The notes below the pieces were generated by a model, which saw nothing but the letters and a program-made list of their open reading frames with translations, made no database searches and had not been told where the DNA came from. 64,000 nt of DNA from assembly GCF_039595395.1 (NCBI RefSeq), contig NZ_JBCNLP010000001.1, positions 434,001 through 498,000 of the forward strand, written 5' to 3'. This document shows, piece after piece, positions 16,620 through 24,590 of this stretch (position 1 is its first letter; each line of letters opens with the position of its first letter). The translations under genes were made by a program, and so were the position numbers. This DNA comes from Novosphingobium sp. (GTDB lineage: Bacteria > Pseudomonadota > Alphaproteobacteria > Sphingomonadales > Sphingomonadaceae).

Positions 16620-16982
16620 GTGACCTCTCCCGTGGTGCAGATGATCGCCAAGGCCCTGCTGGCCGGAGCGATCATCGCCACCATCGCGGAAATCGGCAAG
16701 CGCGCTCCCACCATGGGCGCGCTTGTCGCGTCTTTGCCGCTGGTCTCCGTGCTGGGGATGATCTTCCTCTGGCACGCCCGCCCCGATGCCGAGGCCATGG
16801 CCGCCCATGCGCAGGCCACCTTCTGGTATGTGATTCCCTCGCTGCCGATGTTCCTGCTGATCCCGGCGCTGCTGCGGCAGGGCGTGGGTTTCTGGCCCGC
16901 GCTGGCGCTGGGATGCGTGCTGACGATCGGACTTTATCTGGGCATGGTGCATTGGGGCACCCGCTGGGGGCTTAAACTGTGA
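16620..16982 (+). CDS. Small inner-membrane protein, DUF3147-like
   Basis: A 120-residue protein with four hydrophobic segments (about residues 8-24, 33-51, 68-86 and 92-112) and the motif EIGKRAPTMGALVASLPLVS seen in DUF3147/GlpM-type proteins. Function is not established. It begins with GTG 6 bases after yebC and its stop overlaps the ruvC GTG, so it is part of the yebC-ruvC unit. An ATG at 16641 is a less complete alternative start. Confidence 0.8.
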   Translation: MTSPVVQMIAKALLAGAIIATIAEIGKRAPTMGALVASLPLVSVLGMIFLWHARPDAEAMAAHAQATFWYVIPSLPMFLLIPALLRQGVGFWPALALGCVLTIGLYLGMVHWGTRWGLKL

Positions 16983-17455
16983 TTATTCTGGGAATTGACC
17001 CCGGCCTTACCGTCACCGGCTGGGGCGTGATCGCCAAATCGGGCAGCCGCATCAGCCATGTCGCCAATGGCCAAGTGCGCACCGATATTCAGGCCCCCAT
17101 GGCCGAGCGCCTCCTTGAGCTGGACCGGGTGATCACCGATGTGGTCGCCCAGTACCACCCCGATTTCAGCGCGGTGGAAGAGATCTTCGTCAATGTGAAC
17201 CCCCAGTCCACCCTGAAGCTGGGGCAGGCGCGCGGGGTGGCGCTGGTGTCTCTGGCGCGCGCGGGGCTGCAGATTTCGGAATATCCGTCGAAAGTGGTGA
17301 AAAAGGCGCTGGTCGGCACTGGAGGCGCGGCCAAGGGGCAGGTGCAGGCGATGCTGGGCGTGCTGCTGCCGGGCGTGAAGCTGAAGGGCGAGGATGCGGC
17401 GGATGCTCTGGCTGTGGCGATTACCCATGCGCATCATCTGGGTAGTCATCGGTAA
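16979..17455 (+). CDS. ruvC: Holliday junction endodeoxyribonuclease RuvC
   Basis: A 158-residue resolvase. The acidic residues of the active site can be read: Asp7 in LGIDPG, a Glu of VEEIFVN at about residue 66, and the DxxD pair in GEDAADALAVA. It cuts Holliday junctions together with RuvAB. It starts with GTG overlapping the previous stop. The usual ruvC-ruvA link is broken here by a repeat element that begins 20 bases after its stop. Confidence 0.95.
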   Translation: MIILGIDPGLTVTGWGVIAKSGSRISHVANGQVRTDIQAPMAERLLELDRVITDVVAQYHPDFSAVEEIFVNVNPQSTLKLGQARGVALVSLARAGLQISEYPSKVVKKALVGTGGAAKGQVQAMLGVLLPGVKLKGEDAADALAVAITHAHHLGSHR

Positions 17456-17475
17456 GGGGCTTCGAGGAAGAAAGA

Positions 17476-17703
17476 TGCGAGGGGGTTACCCCCTCGCGCT
17501 CCCATGACGTCTTCCGACGCATGGGCAGTGGCGCCTGATCGGTGCGCCCAAACTCTCTACCAGCGCGATAAAAGGCGCCGCAGGCAGGAAGTCCCTGCGC
17601 CTTCTATCGGTCGAAAGCCTGCGGCGCGGCAAGCTGGGCGCAAGGCCGAACCCTATACGCAACGCCGACATTAAAGGGAGCGCGAGGGCGATGGCCCTCG
17701 CAT
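17476..17703. repeat. Dispersed palindromic element family I, copy 2
   Basis: Same layout as the copy at 12287-12500, in the same orientation. The middle hairpin (GGCGCCGCAGGC / GCCTGCGGCGC) has a longer loop, and the right end hairpin reads GAGGGCGATGGCCCTC in place of the TAA-loop form. It fills most of the 309-base gap between ruvC and ruvA, so ruvA probably needs its own promoter in the remaining A/T-richer 60 bases. Confidence 0.9.
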
Positions 17704-17764
17704 TCTACCCTTCTGCCTTCTTAAAAATGTTCCCAAATCGTTCCACTTCCGCTAGCCATAAGCC

Positions 17765-18379
17765 ATGATCGCGAAACTGACTGGCATTCTGGACGACTTC
17801 GGCCCTGACTGGGCGGTGATCGACGTCAACGGCGTGGGTTACATGGTGTTTTGCTCGGCGCGGACCTTGCAGGCTTTTGGCGTGCGGGGCGACCGCGTGA
17901 CCGCGCATACCGAGATGCAGGTGAGCGAGACGGACATGCGCCTGATCGGCTTCACCTCTGCGGGCGAGCGGGCGTGGTTCCGCCTTCTGACGCATGTGCA
18001 GGGCGTGGGCAGCAAGGTGGCTCTGGCGATCCTGTCGGCGCTGACGGTCGAGGAACTGCAGAAGGCCTGTGCCCATGGCGATGCGGCGATGATCGCGCGG
18101 GCCAATGGCGTGGGCGCCAAGCTGGCGGCGCGCATTGTCAATGAGCTGAAGGACAAGGCGGGGGGTATGATGTTCTCCGCGCCGGGCGGCGTTGTGGTAT
18201 CGAGCGGCGGCGCTGTGCCGGAGGGCAATGTGGGGGTCGATGCGGTCTCGGCCTTGCAGAATCTGGGCTTCAAGCCTGCTGTGGCGACTCAGGCCGTGGC
18301 GGCGGCCATCGAGGAGATGGGCGAGGATGCCGGGCTGAACGCGCTGATCCGCGTGGCGCTGAAGAAGGCGGCGGGGTGA
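17765..18379 (+). CDS. ruvA: Holliday junction branch migration protein RuvA
   Basis: A 204-residue protein: an N-terminal OB fold (MIAKLTGILDDFGPDW), two helix-hairpin-helix motifs (THVQGVGSKVALAILS and ANGVGAKLAARIVNELK) and a C-terminal RuvB-binding domain after a flexible Gly/Ser linker. It forms the tetramer that grips the junction. Its stop overlaps the following start (TGATG). Confidence 0.95.
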   Translation: MIAKLTGILDDFGPDWAVIDVNGVGYMVFCSARTLQAFGVRGDRVTAHTEMQVSETDMRLIGFTSAGERAWFRLLTHVQGVGSKVALAILSALTVEELQKACAHGDAAMIARANGVGAKLAARIVNELKDKAGGMMFSAPGGVVVSSGGAVPEGNVGVDAVSALQNLGFKPAVATQAVAAAIEEMGEDAGLNALIRVALKKAAG

Positions 18380-18780
18380 TGCAATACACGCACCTTGAGT
18401 TCAGGGCGGATTATCCGCGCGCGGAGGGTGAGGTCGGGCGCGAGGTGATGGAGCGGCTGACGGTCGCCATGCGTGATGCCGGTTTCGCAACCGCGGTGCC
18501 GGTTGAGGAGGATTGGGGGCAGGCCTGTATGCTCTCGGGCGGGGGCTTTGGCCTGTTGCTGGGATGCAGTGCCTATGCCGAATATGACGATGGTTGGTTG
18601 TGTTTCGTGAAGGATGCCAGGGGAGGGCTGAAGCGCCTGTTCCAGCCGAAAGCGGCGAAGGTTGCGCGTCAGAAAGCTGCTGCAATCATGCATGCCGGCA
18701 TTGCTGCCGATCCGCGCTGTCGCGATCTGAAGTGGTGGACTGACGATATGGGCATCGGCCCGCTGGTGGATGCCCAATGA
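18379..18780 (+). CDS. Hypothetical protein between ruvA and ruvB
   Basis: A 133-residue soluble protein beginning MQYTHLEFRADYPRAEGEVG, with GCSAYAEYDDGWLCFV and a Lys/Arg-rich helix (QPKAAKVARQKAAAIMHAG). It shares overlapping start and stop codons with ruvA (TGATG) and ruvB (ATGA), so it is translated as part of the ruv unit. I do not recognise the family. The fold looks alpha/beta; a role with RuvAB is suggested only by the coupling. Confidence 0.7.
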   Translation: MQYTHLEFRADYPRAEGEVGREVMERLTVAMRDAGFATAVPVEEDWGQACMLSGGGFGLLLGCSAYAEYDDGWLCFVKDARGGLKRLFQPKAAKVARQKAAAIMHAGIAADPRCRDLKWWTDDMGIGPLVDAQ

Positions 18781-19811
18781 CCGACAACCCCCTCCTTTCC
18801 GCCCATCGCCAGATCGAGGACGCCGACGCCGCGCTGCGTCCCAAATCCCTGCTCGAATTCGTCGGCCAGGCAGCGGCCAAGGACAATCTTCGTGTCTTCA
18901 TCGAATCCGCCAAATCGCGCGGCGAGGCGATGGACCACACGCTGTTCTTCGGCCCCCCCGGCCTCGGCAAGACCACGCTGGCGCAGATCATCGCGCGCGA
19001 GCTGGGCGTCAATTTCCGCGCCACCTCCGGGCCGGTGATCGCCAAATCGGGCGATCTGGCCGCGCTGCTCACCAATCTGGAGGAGGGCGATGTCCTCTTC
19101 ATCGACGAGATCCATCGCCTCAACCCGGCGGTCGAGGAGGTGCTCTATCCCGCCATGGAGGACCGCGCGCTCGATCTGATGATCGGCGAGGGGCCTTCGG
19201 CGCGCTCGGTGCGGATCGACCTGCCGCCTTTCACGCTGATCGGCGCGACGACCCGCATGGGCCTGCTGCAAACGCCTTTGCGCGACCGTTTCGGCATCCC
19301 GGTGCGTCTGCAATTCTACACCGTGCCCGAGCTGGAGCGCGTCATCACCCGCGCCGCCAGCCTGATGAACATCGGCATCGAGAAGGATGGCGCCACTGAA
19401 ATCGCCCGCCGCGCGCGCGGCACGCCGCGCGTGGCCGGGCGCCTGCTGCGAAGGGTGCGCGATTTCGCCCATGTTGCGGGCCTCCCCAGCATCACCCGCG
19501 CCCTTGCCGACGATTCGCTGACCAGGCTGGAGGTCGACAGCCTGGGCCTCGACCTGCAGGACCGCCGCTATCTCCAGATGATCGCCGAGATCTACAAGGG
19601 CGGCCCGGTGGGCGTCGAGACCATGGCGGCGGGCCTGTCCGAACCGCGCGACACCATCGAGGAGGTGATCGAGCCCTATCTCATCCAGCTCGGCATGGTG
19701 GCGCGCACCGCGCGCGGGCGCTGCCTGAACGACCGGGCCTGGCAGCATCTGGGCATGAGCCCGCCCAGCGCCACGCCGCAGGGCGGGTTGTTCGAGGATG
19801 AGGACGGCTAG
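18777..19811 (+). CDS. ruvB: Holliday junction branch migration ATPase RuvB
   Basis: A 344-residue AAA+ motor. Walker A is GPPGLGKTT, Walker B is FIDEIHRL, the sensor region reads IGATTRMGLL, and the winged-helix end carries RGRCLNDRAW. It drives branch migration on RuvA-bound junctions. Length is normal for alphaproteobacteria. Confidence 0.96.
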   Translation: MTDNPLLSAHRQIEDADAALRPKSLLEFVGQAAAKDNLRVFIESAKSRGEAMDHTLFFGPPGLGKTTLAQIIARELGVNFRATSGPVIAKSGDLAALLTNLEEGDVLFIDEIHRLNPAVEEVLYPAMEDRALDLMIGEGPSARSVRIDLPPFTLIGATTRMGLLQTPLRDRFGIPVRLQFYTVPELERVITRAASLMNIGIEKDGATEIARRARGTPRVAGRLLRRVRDFAHVAGLPSITRALADDSLTRLEVDSLGLDLQDRRYLQMIAEIYKGGPVGVETMAAGLSEPRDTIEEVIEPYLIQLGMVARTARGRCLNDRAWQHLGMSPPSATPQGGLFEDEDG

Positions 19812-19861
19812 GTAAAATTCTGTAATCTCACGCCCAAACGTCAACACTTCACCTGATCCCT

Positions 19862-20085
19862 TGTCCCGCGACGGGACAGGGGGCTCGCTTCTTGGGCCCG
19901 AACGTGGCAAATCCCGAAACGGGACAGCCCGCCGCCGTGGAATCAGGTTGTCTGCGCGCGGTGGTTAGGGCTTGTAGAAAGCTAAGGCGAGCCCCGTAAC
20001 GGGTTCCCCGGCGTGAAACCACCCATCAAGGGTTTTGCGCTAAGGGGCCCAGGGGTGGGCGCCGGGGCAATCATGGCCCGGTAAC
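19862..20085 (+). promoter_or_regulatory. Highly structured leader before the low-complexity surface protein gene
   Basis: The 289-base gap after ruvB is full of inverted repeats. Three hairpins share the pattern CCCG-NNA-CGGG (19862-19878, 19912-19924 and about 19992-20003). A perfect 9-pair helix can form between GGGGCTCGC at 19880-19888 and GCGAGCCCC at 19987-19995, and it would exclude the third hairpin. Further pairs are CCACCC with GGGTGG and CCGGG with CCCGG just before the gene. Its density suggests a cis-regulatory RNA. I cannot place it in a known class. Confidence 0.45.
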
Positions 20086-20100
20086 AGTGGGAATTGGACT

Positions 20101-21009
20101 ATGTCGGTTCGAGTGGGCATCGCAAAACTGGCCATGGTGATCGCCGGCGGCGCGCTAGTGAGCGGTGGCGCCGTTCACGTCGCGGAGAAGATGGCTGCGG
20201 GCAAGCCGCAGTATGTGAAGCACGCCAAGGTGGCCAAGCCGCCGGTGCACCGCGTCGTCCATGTTCCCCCCCGCCATCGCGCGCCCTGCTGCACGCCGAC
20301 TCCGCCTGAAGTGGCGATGGTGCCCGTGCCGCCTCCGGGCCTGCCGCCTGCCAATTTCGTGCCTGTCGCGCCCGATATCGGCCCTGGCGGCGGCGGTGAG
20401 GACCGGGTGCGGGTGGCCAGCGGCGGCCCTTCGGGCGGCGGCTTCTTTGGCGGTTTCTTCGGTGGCAGCAGCGGTGGCGGCGGCAGCGTTGTCATCGTGA
20501 ACAGCAATGGTTCGACCAGCGGTTCGGGTTCCACCAGCGGTTCGGGTTCGACCAGCGGTTCGGGTTCCACCAGCGGCTCCGGCTCCACCAGCGGTTCGGG
20601 TTCGACCAGCGGTTCCGGCTCGACCTCGGGCTCGACCAGCACCTCGACCTCAAGCTCCAGCAGCACCTCGGGCTCCACCGGCGGTTCGACCTCGACCACG
20701 ACGACGACCACCACCACGGGCGGCAGCAGCACGACCACGACGACTTCGGGCGCCACCAGCACCACGACGACGACCACGGGTGGCAGCACGACCACCACCA
20801 CCGGCGGCAGCACAACGACCACGACGGGCGGCAGCACCACCACGACCACCGGTGGCAGCACAACCACCACCACGAGCGGCGGCTGGCATCACCCCCATCA
20901 TCCGCATGATCCGGGTACGCCGGTTCCGGCCCCGCCGATGTTCCTGCTGTTCGGGGGCGCTGTGGCCGCTGTGGCCGCCCGCCGCCGCTTCGGCCGCAAG
21001 CAGGCCTGA
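20101..21009 (+). CDS. Low-complexity Ser/Gly/Thr repeat protein with VPAP-type C-terminal sorting signal
   Basis: A 302-residue exported protein. It has an N-terminal hydrophobic signal (about residues 7-25), a Pro/His-rich part, a Gly-rich part, then about eight tandem SGSGST hexapeptides and long Thr runs separated by GGS. The C-terminus is PVPAPPMFLLFGGAVA followed by a basic tail (RRRFGRKQA). That resembles a PEP-CTERM-like exosortase signal: a VPxP motif, a membrane segment and an Arg cluster. Such proteins are usually exported to a polysaccharide-rich surface. The DNA repeats are 18-base units, so copy number may vary between strains. Confidence 0.75.
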   Translation: MSVRVGIAKLAMVIAGGALVSGGAVHVAEKMAAGKPQYVKHAKVAKPPVHRVVHVPPRHRAPCCTPTPPEVAMVPVPPPGLPPANFVPVAPDIGPGGGGEDRVRVASGGPSGGGFFGGFFGGSSGGGGSVVIVNSNGSTSGSGSTSGSGSTSGSGSTSGSGSTSGSGSTSGSGSTSGSTSTSTSSSSSTSGSTGGSTSTTTTTTTTGGSSTTTTTSGATSTTTTTTGGSTTTTTGGSTTTTTGGSTTTTTGGSTTTTTSGGWHHPHHPHDPGTPVPAPPMFLLFGGAVAAVAARRRFGRKQA

Positions 21010-21034
21010 ATTTTCGCCCATCAGGTGCAGATGT

Positions 21035-21073
21035 GAAACGCGCGATCGGGCAGCCGGTCGCGCGTTTCGCTTT
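21035..21073 (+). terminator. Terminator-like hairpin after the repeat protein gene
   Basis: A perfect 11-pair stem (GAAACGCGCGA / TCGCGCGTTTC, 12-base loop) followed by GCTTTA, starting 26 bases after the stop. The T-run is short, so termination strength is uncertain. Confidence 0.6.
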
Positions 21074-21164
21074 ATGGGCCGGGGTGTTAGGGTTTCCTTG
21101 GGGCTTGAACGCTATCGGGAATCGTCGAAACGTTTGAACGATCAAGGCCACAGGAACGGGTTTC

Positions 21165-22001
21165 ATGCGCCATCTGCCGCCCCATGCCGTCGAGACATTT
21201 GCCGGCCACTATCCCGAAGTGCCGCATATCATCGACCATCACCTCTGCGGCCACCCGCTGATGGAGCTGGAGGCTCTGGCGCAACTGGCCGAACGCCTGC
21301 CCGCCAAGAACATCGAGCATGCCTATGCCGCTCAGCCCATCGGCGTCACCGGCAAGCCGCCCGTGCCCGACATCAGCGCGGCTGACGCCATCCGCCAGAT
21401 CGACACGGCGGGCTGCTGGGTGGCGCTGACCTTCATCGAGCAGGACCCGACCTACAAGGCCCTGCTGCTGGAGGTGGTGGAGGAACTGCGCGCCGCCATC
21501 GAGCCGCGCACCGGGGCGATCCACACGCCGCAGGCCTTTGTGTTCGTGTCGTCTCCCAATGCGGTGACGCCCTATCACTTCGACCCCGAACACAACATCC
21601 TGATGCAGATTCGCGGCAGCAAGGTGATGACGCAGTTCCCGGCAGGCGATCCCTTCTACGCCGCCGCCGAGATCCATGAGGCCTATCACACCGGCGGCGG
21701 GCGCGAGCTGAGCTGGCGCGACGAGATGCTGGCGGGCGGCAAGGACTTCGCTCTGGTGCCCGGCCAAGGGCTGATGGTGCCGGTAATGGCGCCGCATTTC
21801 GTGCGCAACGGGCCGGTGCCGTCGGTCTCGCTTTCGATCACCTGGCGCTCGGAATGGAGCTATGAGGAAGGCGCGGCGCGCGCCTTCAACGGTGTGCTGC
21901 GCGGCTGGGGCCTGTCGCCCGCGCTGCCCGGTCGCTGGCCCGCGCAGAACCGCACCAAGGCCTATGCCTGGCGCGCGCTGAAAAAGCTGAAGCTGAAATA
22001 G
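21165..22001 (+). CDS. Cupin-like / JmjC-type Fe(II) oxygenase-family protein
   Basis: A 278-residue protein. The metal-binding HxD is seen in PYHFDPEHN, and a distal His in MAPHFVRNG, with the GDPF and PGQGLMVPV strands between them; this is the cupin_8/JmjC layout of 2-oxoglutarate-dependent hydroxylases. Substrate is unknown. Similar genes in sphingomonads are often linked to TonB-receptor systems, but none is visible here. It stands alone between a terminator and the LOG gene. Confidence 0.75.
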   Translation: MRHLPPHAVETFAGHYPEVPHIIDHHLCGHPLMELEALAQLAERLPAKNIEHAYAAQPIGVTGKPPVPDISAADAIRQIDTAGCWVALTFIEQDPTYKALLLEVVEELRAAIEPRTGAIHTPQAFVFVSSPNAVTPYHFDPEHNILMQIRGSKVMTQFPAGDPFYAAAEIHEAYHTGGGRELSWRDEMLAGGKDFALVPGQGLMVPVMAPHFVRNGPVPSVSLSITWRSEWSYEEGAARAFNGVLRGWGLSPALPGRWPAQNRTKAYAWRALKKLKLK

Positions 22002-22188
22002 CGCCGGGGTTCTGGTCGTTCCCTCTTGAAATGCCTGCCAAACAGGACAATCATGTACGTTTTTTGGCGGATGGAGCAACGAAAGCGCTCCTGCGCCGTT
22101 TCCACCCTCCGCGGAGGCTCCCGGCAGGCCGGTCATCGGCTTTTCATGCTTTGGGCCGATAAGAGTGTGAACGTTCGAAGGCAAGCAG

Positions 22189-23073
22189 ATGACCGAAGAA
22201 GAAAAAGTAACCCACGATCGCTTCTACAAGGCCGAGCAGGAAGCCGGCTTCGTCGAGGCCCATGGCCACCACACCGCCCAGACGCAGAGCCCCTCCTACA
22301 AGCTGGCCTTCCGCGACACCGAATTCCTGCTGCGCGAGGAACTGCGCCCCGTCCGCTTCCAGCTCGAACTGCTGAAGACCGAAATGCTGCTGGAAGAGGC
22401 CGGGATCGGCTCGACCCTGGTGTGCTACGGCTCGGCCCGCATCCCCACGCCCGAGCAGGCGCAGGCCCGCATCGAGGCCGCCAACACGCCCGAGGAAAAG
22501 ACCGCCGCCGAAAGGCTGGCCGCCAATTCGCATTACTATGAGGAAGCCCGCAAGCTGGCCCGCATCGCCAGCCAGGCCGCCATTGTGGAAAAGGGCATGC
22601 GCCAGTTCGTGATCTGCTCGGGCGGCGGGCCCTCGATCATGGAAGCGGCGAACCGTGGCGCCGCCGAAGTGGGTGCGGAAACCATCGGCCTCAACATCGT
22701 GCTGCCGCATGAGCAGGCGCCCAACCCCTATGTCACGCCGCGCCTGGCCTTCCAGTTCCACTATTTCGCGCTGCGCAAGATGCACTTCCTGCTGCGTGCG
22801 CGCGCCGTGGCAGTGTTCCCCGGCGGCTTCGGCACCTTCGACGAGTTCTTCGAACTGCTGACCCTGATCCAGACTGGCAAGATGAAGCCCTTCCCCATCC
22901 TGCTGTTCGGCGCCAGCTTCTGGAACCGCGTCGTCAATTTCGAGGCGCTGGTGGAAGAGGGCGTCATCAACCGCAAGGATCTGAGCCTGTTCACGCCGGT
23001 CGAAACCGCCGAGGAGGCTTGGGAGCATATCACGCGGTTCTATGGCATCGAGTCGAAGCCGGTTGAGGATTGA
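22189..23073 (+). CDS. LOG-family Rossmann protein (TIGR00730-like)
   Basis: A 294-residue protein. CSGGGPSIMEAANRGA and PGGFGTFDEFFE match the lysine-decarboxylase-like/LOG signatures, the latter being the PGGxGTxxE nucleotide-monophosphate-binding motif. Family members hydrolyse cytokinin or other nucleoside 5'-monophosphates to base and ribose phosphate. It is longer than the 190-residue LOG core, with an extra N-terminal region of about 80 residues, as in other proteobacterial long forms. A repeat begins 10 bases after its stop. Confidence 0.85.
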   Translation: MTEEEKVTHDRFYKAEQEAGFVEAHGHHTAQTQSPSYKLAFRDTEFLLREELRPVRFQLELLKTEMLLEEAGIGSTLVCYGSARIPTPEQAQARIEAANTPEEKTAAERLAANSHYYEEARKLARIASQAAIVEKGMRQFVICSGGGPSIMEAANRGAAEVGAETIGLNIVLPHEQAPNPYVTPRLAFQFHYFALRKMHFLLRARAVAVFPGGFGTFDEFFELLTLIQTGKMKPFPILLFGASFWNRVVNFEALVEEGVINRKDLSLFTPVETAEEAWEHITRFYGIESKPVED

Positions 23074-23083
23074 AGAAGGAAGA

Positions 23084-23342
23084 TGCGAGGGGGTTACCCC
23101 CTCGCGCTCCCGGAACGTCTTCCGACGCCAGGGTGGTGGCGCCCGATCCTTGTGGTTGACCTCTCCACCTGCACAGGAAAAGGCGCCGCAGGCAGGAAGC
23201 CTCGGCGCCTTTTGTGTTTTGAAGCCTGCGGCGCGGCGACGTTGCACTGAGGCCGAACTTGAGGCGCAACGCCGACAGTAAAGGGAGCGCGAGGGCGCCC
23301 CAGCTTGTCGCTCGCGACAAGCGCTCGCTTGGGGCCCTCGCA
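23084..23342. repeat. Dispersed palindromic element family I, copy 3, with expanded right hairpin
   Basis: Same layout and orientation as copy 1, between the convergent LOG and thiD genes and 10-11 bases from each stop. The right-end hairpin is enlarged: between GAGGGC and GCCCTC lies an extra fold-back that includes GCTTGTCGC and GCGACAAGC. It is therefore the longest copy (259 bases), and it shows that the hairpin tip tolerates insertion while the stem base is kept. Confidence 0.88.
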
Positions 23343-23353
23343 TTATCCTTTTT

Positions 23354-24109
23354 CTAAAACCCCTTAACAGCCTCATGCCCCAAAGGCCCATGCCCGGCCC
23401 CGAGCCCCGGCGCGGCCAGCAGAGCCTGCCGCACGAAGGCCCGCCCACGTTCCACGGCAGCGACCAGATCGAGCCCCTGACCCAAGCCCGTGGCAATCGC
23501 GCTGGCCAGAGAGCATCCGGTGCCATGCGTCTGGCGCGTCTCGATCCGCTCCGCATGCCAAACGACGGGCGCGGCGCCGGGCAGGAACAGACGGTCTTCC
23601 ACCACGGGCCCTTCGGCATCGCCGCCCTTGGCGAGGAAGGCGATGCTCTGCGCCGCCAGCGCCTCGGCCCCGCCCAGCGCGGCCAGTTCGGGCACATTGG
23701 GCGTGGTCAGCGTGGAGAGCGCCATCAGCCGGCCAAACGCGGCGCGGGTGGCGTCATTGGCCAGCACGCCGCCGCTGGTGGCGATCATCACGGGGTCGAA
23801 CACCACCGGTACGCCCAGCTTTTCCAGCCGGTCGGCGACGGCGTGGGCGATGGCGGCGCTGCCCAGCATGCCGATCTTCACCGCATCCACGCCGATATCA
23901 TCGACGCAGGCATCCACCTGAGCGCCGACCATCTGCGCCGACAGCGCCTCCACCGCGAAGACGCCGGTGGTGTTCTGCGCGGTGATGGCGGTGATGGCGC
24001 TCATGCCATAGCCGCCCAGCATGATGATGGTCTTGAGGTCCGCCTGAAGACCCGCCCCGCCGGAGCAGTCCGATCCGGCAATCGTCAGGATACGCGCGGG
24101 GCTGCTCAT
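23354..24109 (-). CDS. thiD: Hydroxymethylpyrimidine / phosphomethylpyrimidine kinase
   Basis: A 251-residue ribokinase-fold enzyme that phosphorylates HMP and HMP-P for thiamine synthesis. Motifs are ILTIAGSDCSGGAGLQADLK, SAITAITAQNT, VFDPVMIATSG and the ATP-site THGTGCSLASAIA. The ATG at 24109 overlaps the stop of the DUF1272 gene (ATGA on the minus strand); the frame is open further upstream but that part only shadows the DUF1272 gene. Confidence 0.95.
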   Translation of the reverse strand: MSSPARILTIAGSDCSGGAGLQADLKTIIMLGGYGMSAITAITAQNTTGVFAVEALSAQMVGAQVDACVDDIGVDAVKIGMLGSAAIAHAVADRLEKLGVPVVFDPVMIATSGGVLANDATRAAFGRLMALSTLTTPNVPELAALGGAEALAAQSIAFLAKGGDAEGPVVEDRLFLPGAAPVVWHAERIETRQTHGTGCSLASAIATGLGQGLDLVAAVERGRAFVRQALLAAPGLGAGHGPLGHEAVKGF

Positions 24110-24330
24110 CCCTTGAAGTGCCGCACGGTGCTGGGCGGGTGCTTGGCGTGGTGCTTTTTGGCGCGCGTGGGGCGGTCCATGAGTTCGCCCTCGCAGTTGG
24201 GGCATTGCTCGTCGAGATCCTCGGCGCATTCGGCGCAGAAGGTGCATTCGAAAGAGCAGATGAAAGCACCCGGCGCCTCGGCGGGCAGGAGGGTGCCGCA
24301 TGTCTCGCAGTCTGGGCGCATTTCGAGCAT
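24106..24330 (-). CDS. DUF1272 zinc-ribbon-like small protein
   Basis: A 74-residue Cys-rich protein. Cysteine pairs CETC, CSFECTFCAEC and CPNC would bind one or two zinc ions, followed by a basic tail (RAKKHHAKH). This matches DUF1272, which has no known function. It is translationally coupled to thiD, forming a two-gene unit. Confidence 0.85.
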   Translation of the reverse strand: MLEMRPDCETCGTLLPAEAPGAFICSFECTFCAECAEDLDEQCPNCEGELMDRPTRAKKHHAKHPPSTVRHFKG

Positions 24331-24361
24331 GATTGGGTTCCTGAAGATTGGAAAGAGGAAA

Positions 24362-24574
24362 TGCGAGGGTGTTACACCCTCGCGCTCCCATGAATGTCTA
24401 CGTTTGTGCCAAGGGTTCGGCCTTAGCGCAATGTCGCCGCGCCGCAGGCAGGAAAGGATGAAGGCCTGCGGCGCCTTGAGGTCGCGCAGGTGGAGAGTTG
24501 GGGCGCATCAATTCGGCGCCACTGTCCGTGCGTCGGAAGACGTTATGGGAGCGCGAGGGGGTAACCCCCTCGCA
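24362..24574. repeat. Dispersed palindromic element family I, copy 4 (inverted)
   Basis: The element lies in the opposite orientation to copies 1-3 on the plus strand. Relative to glmM (minus strand) it reads as the others do after their upstream gene: the GGGGGTTACCCCC end is 16 bases from the glmM stop. It fills the space between glmM and the DUF1272-thiD unit. Confidence 0.88.
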
Positions 24575-24590
24575 TTTTCCTTTTCCCCCC

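Noticed and set aside
20175..20873. A Val/Pro/Glu-rich minus-strand frame over the Ser/Thr repeat gene.
   Set aside because: It is only the complement of the tandem repeats; it has no start context or known family.
20515..20880. Regular repeats suggesting a CRISPR array.
   Set aside because: Units are 18 bases and contiguous without unique spacers; they are codons for SGSGST and Thr runs.
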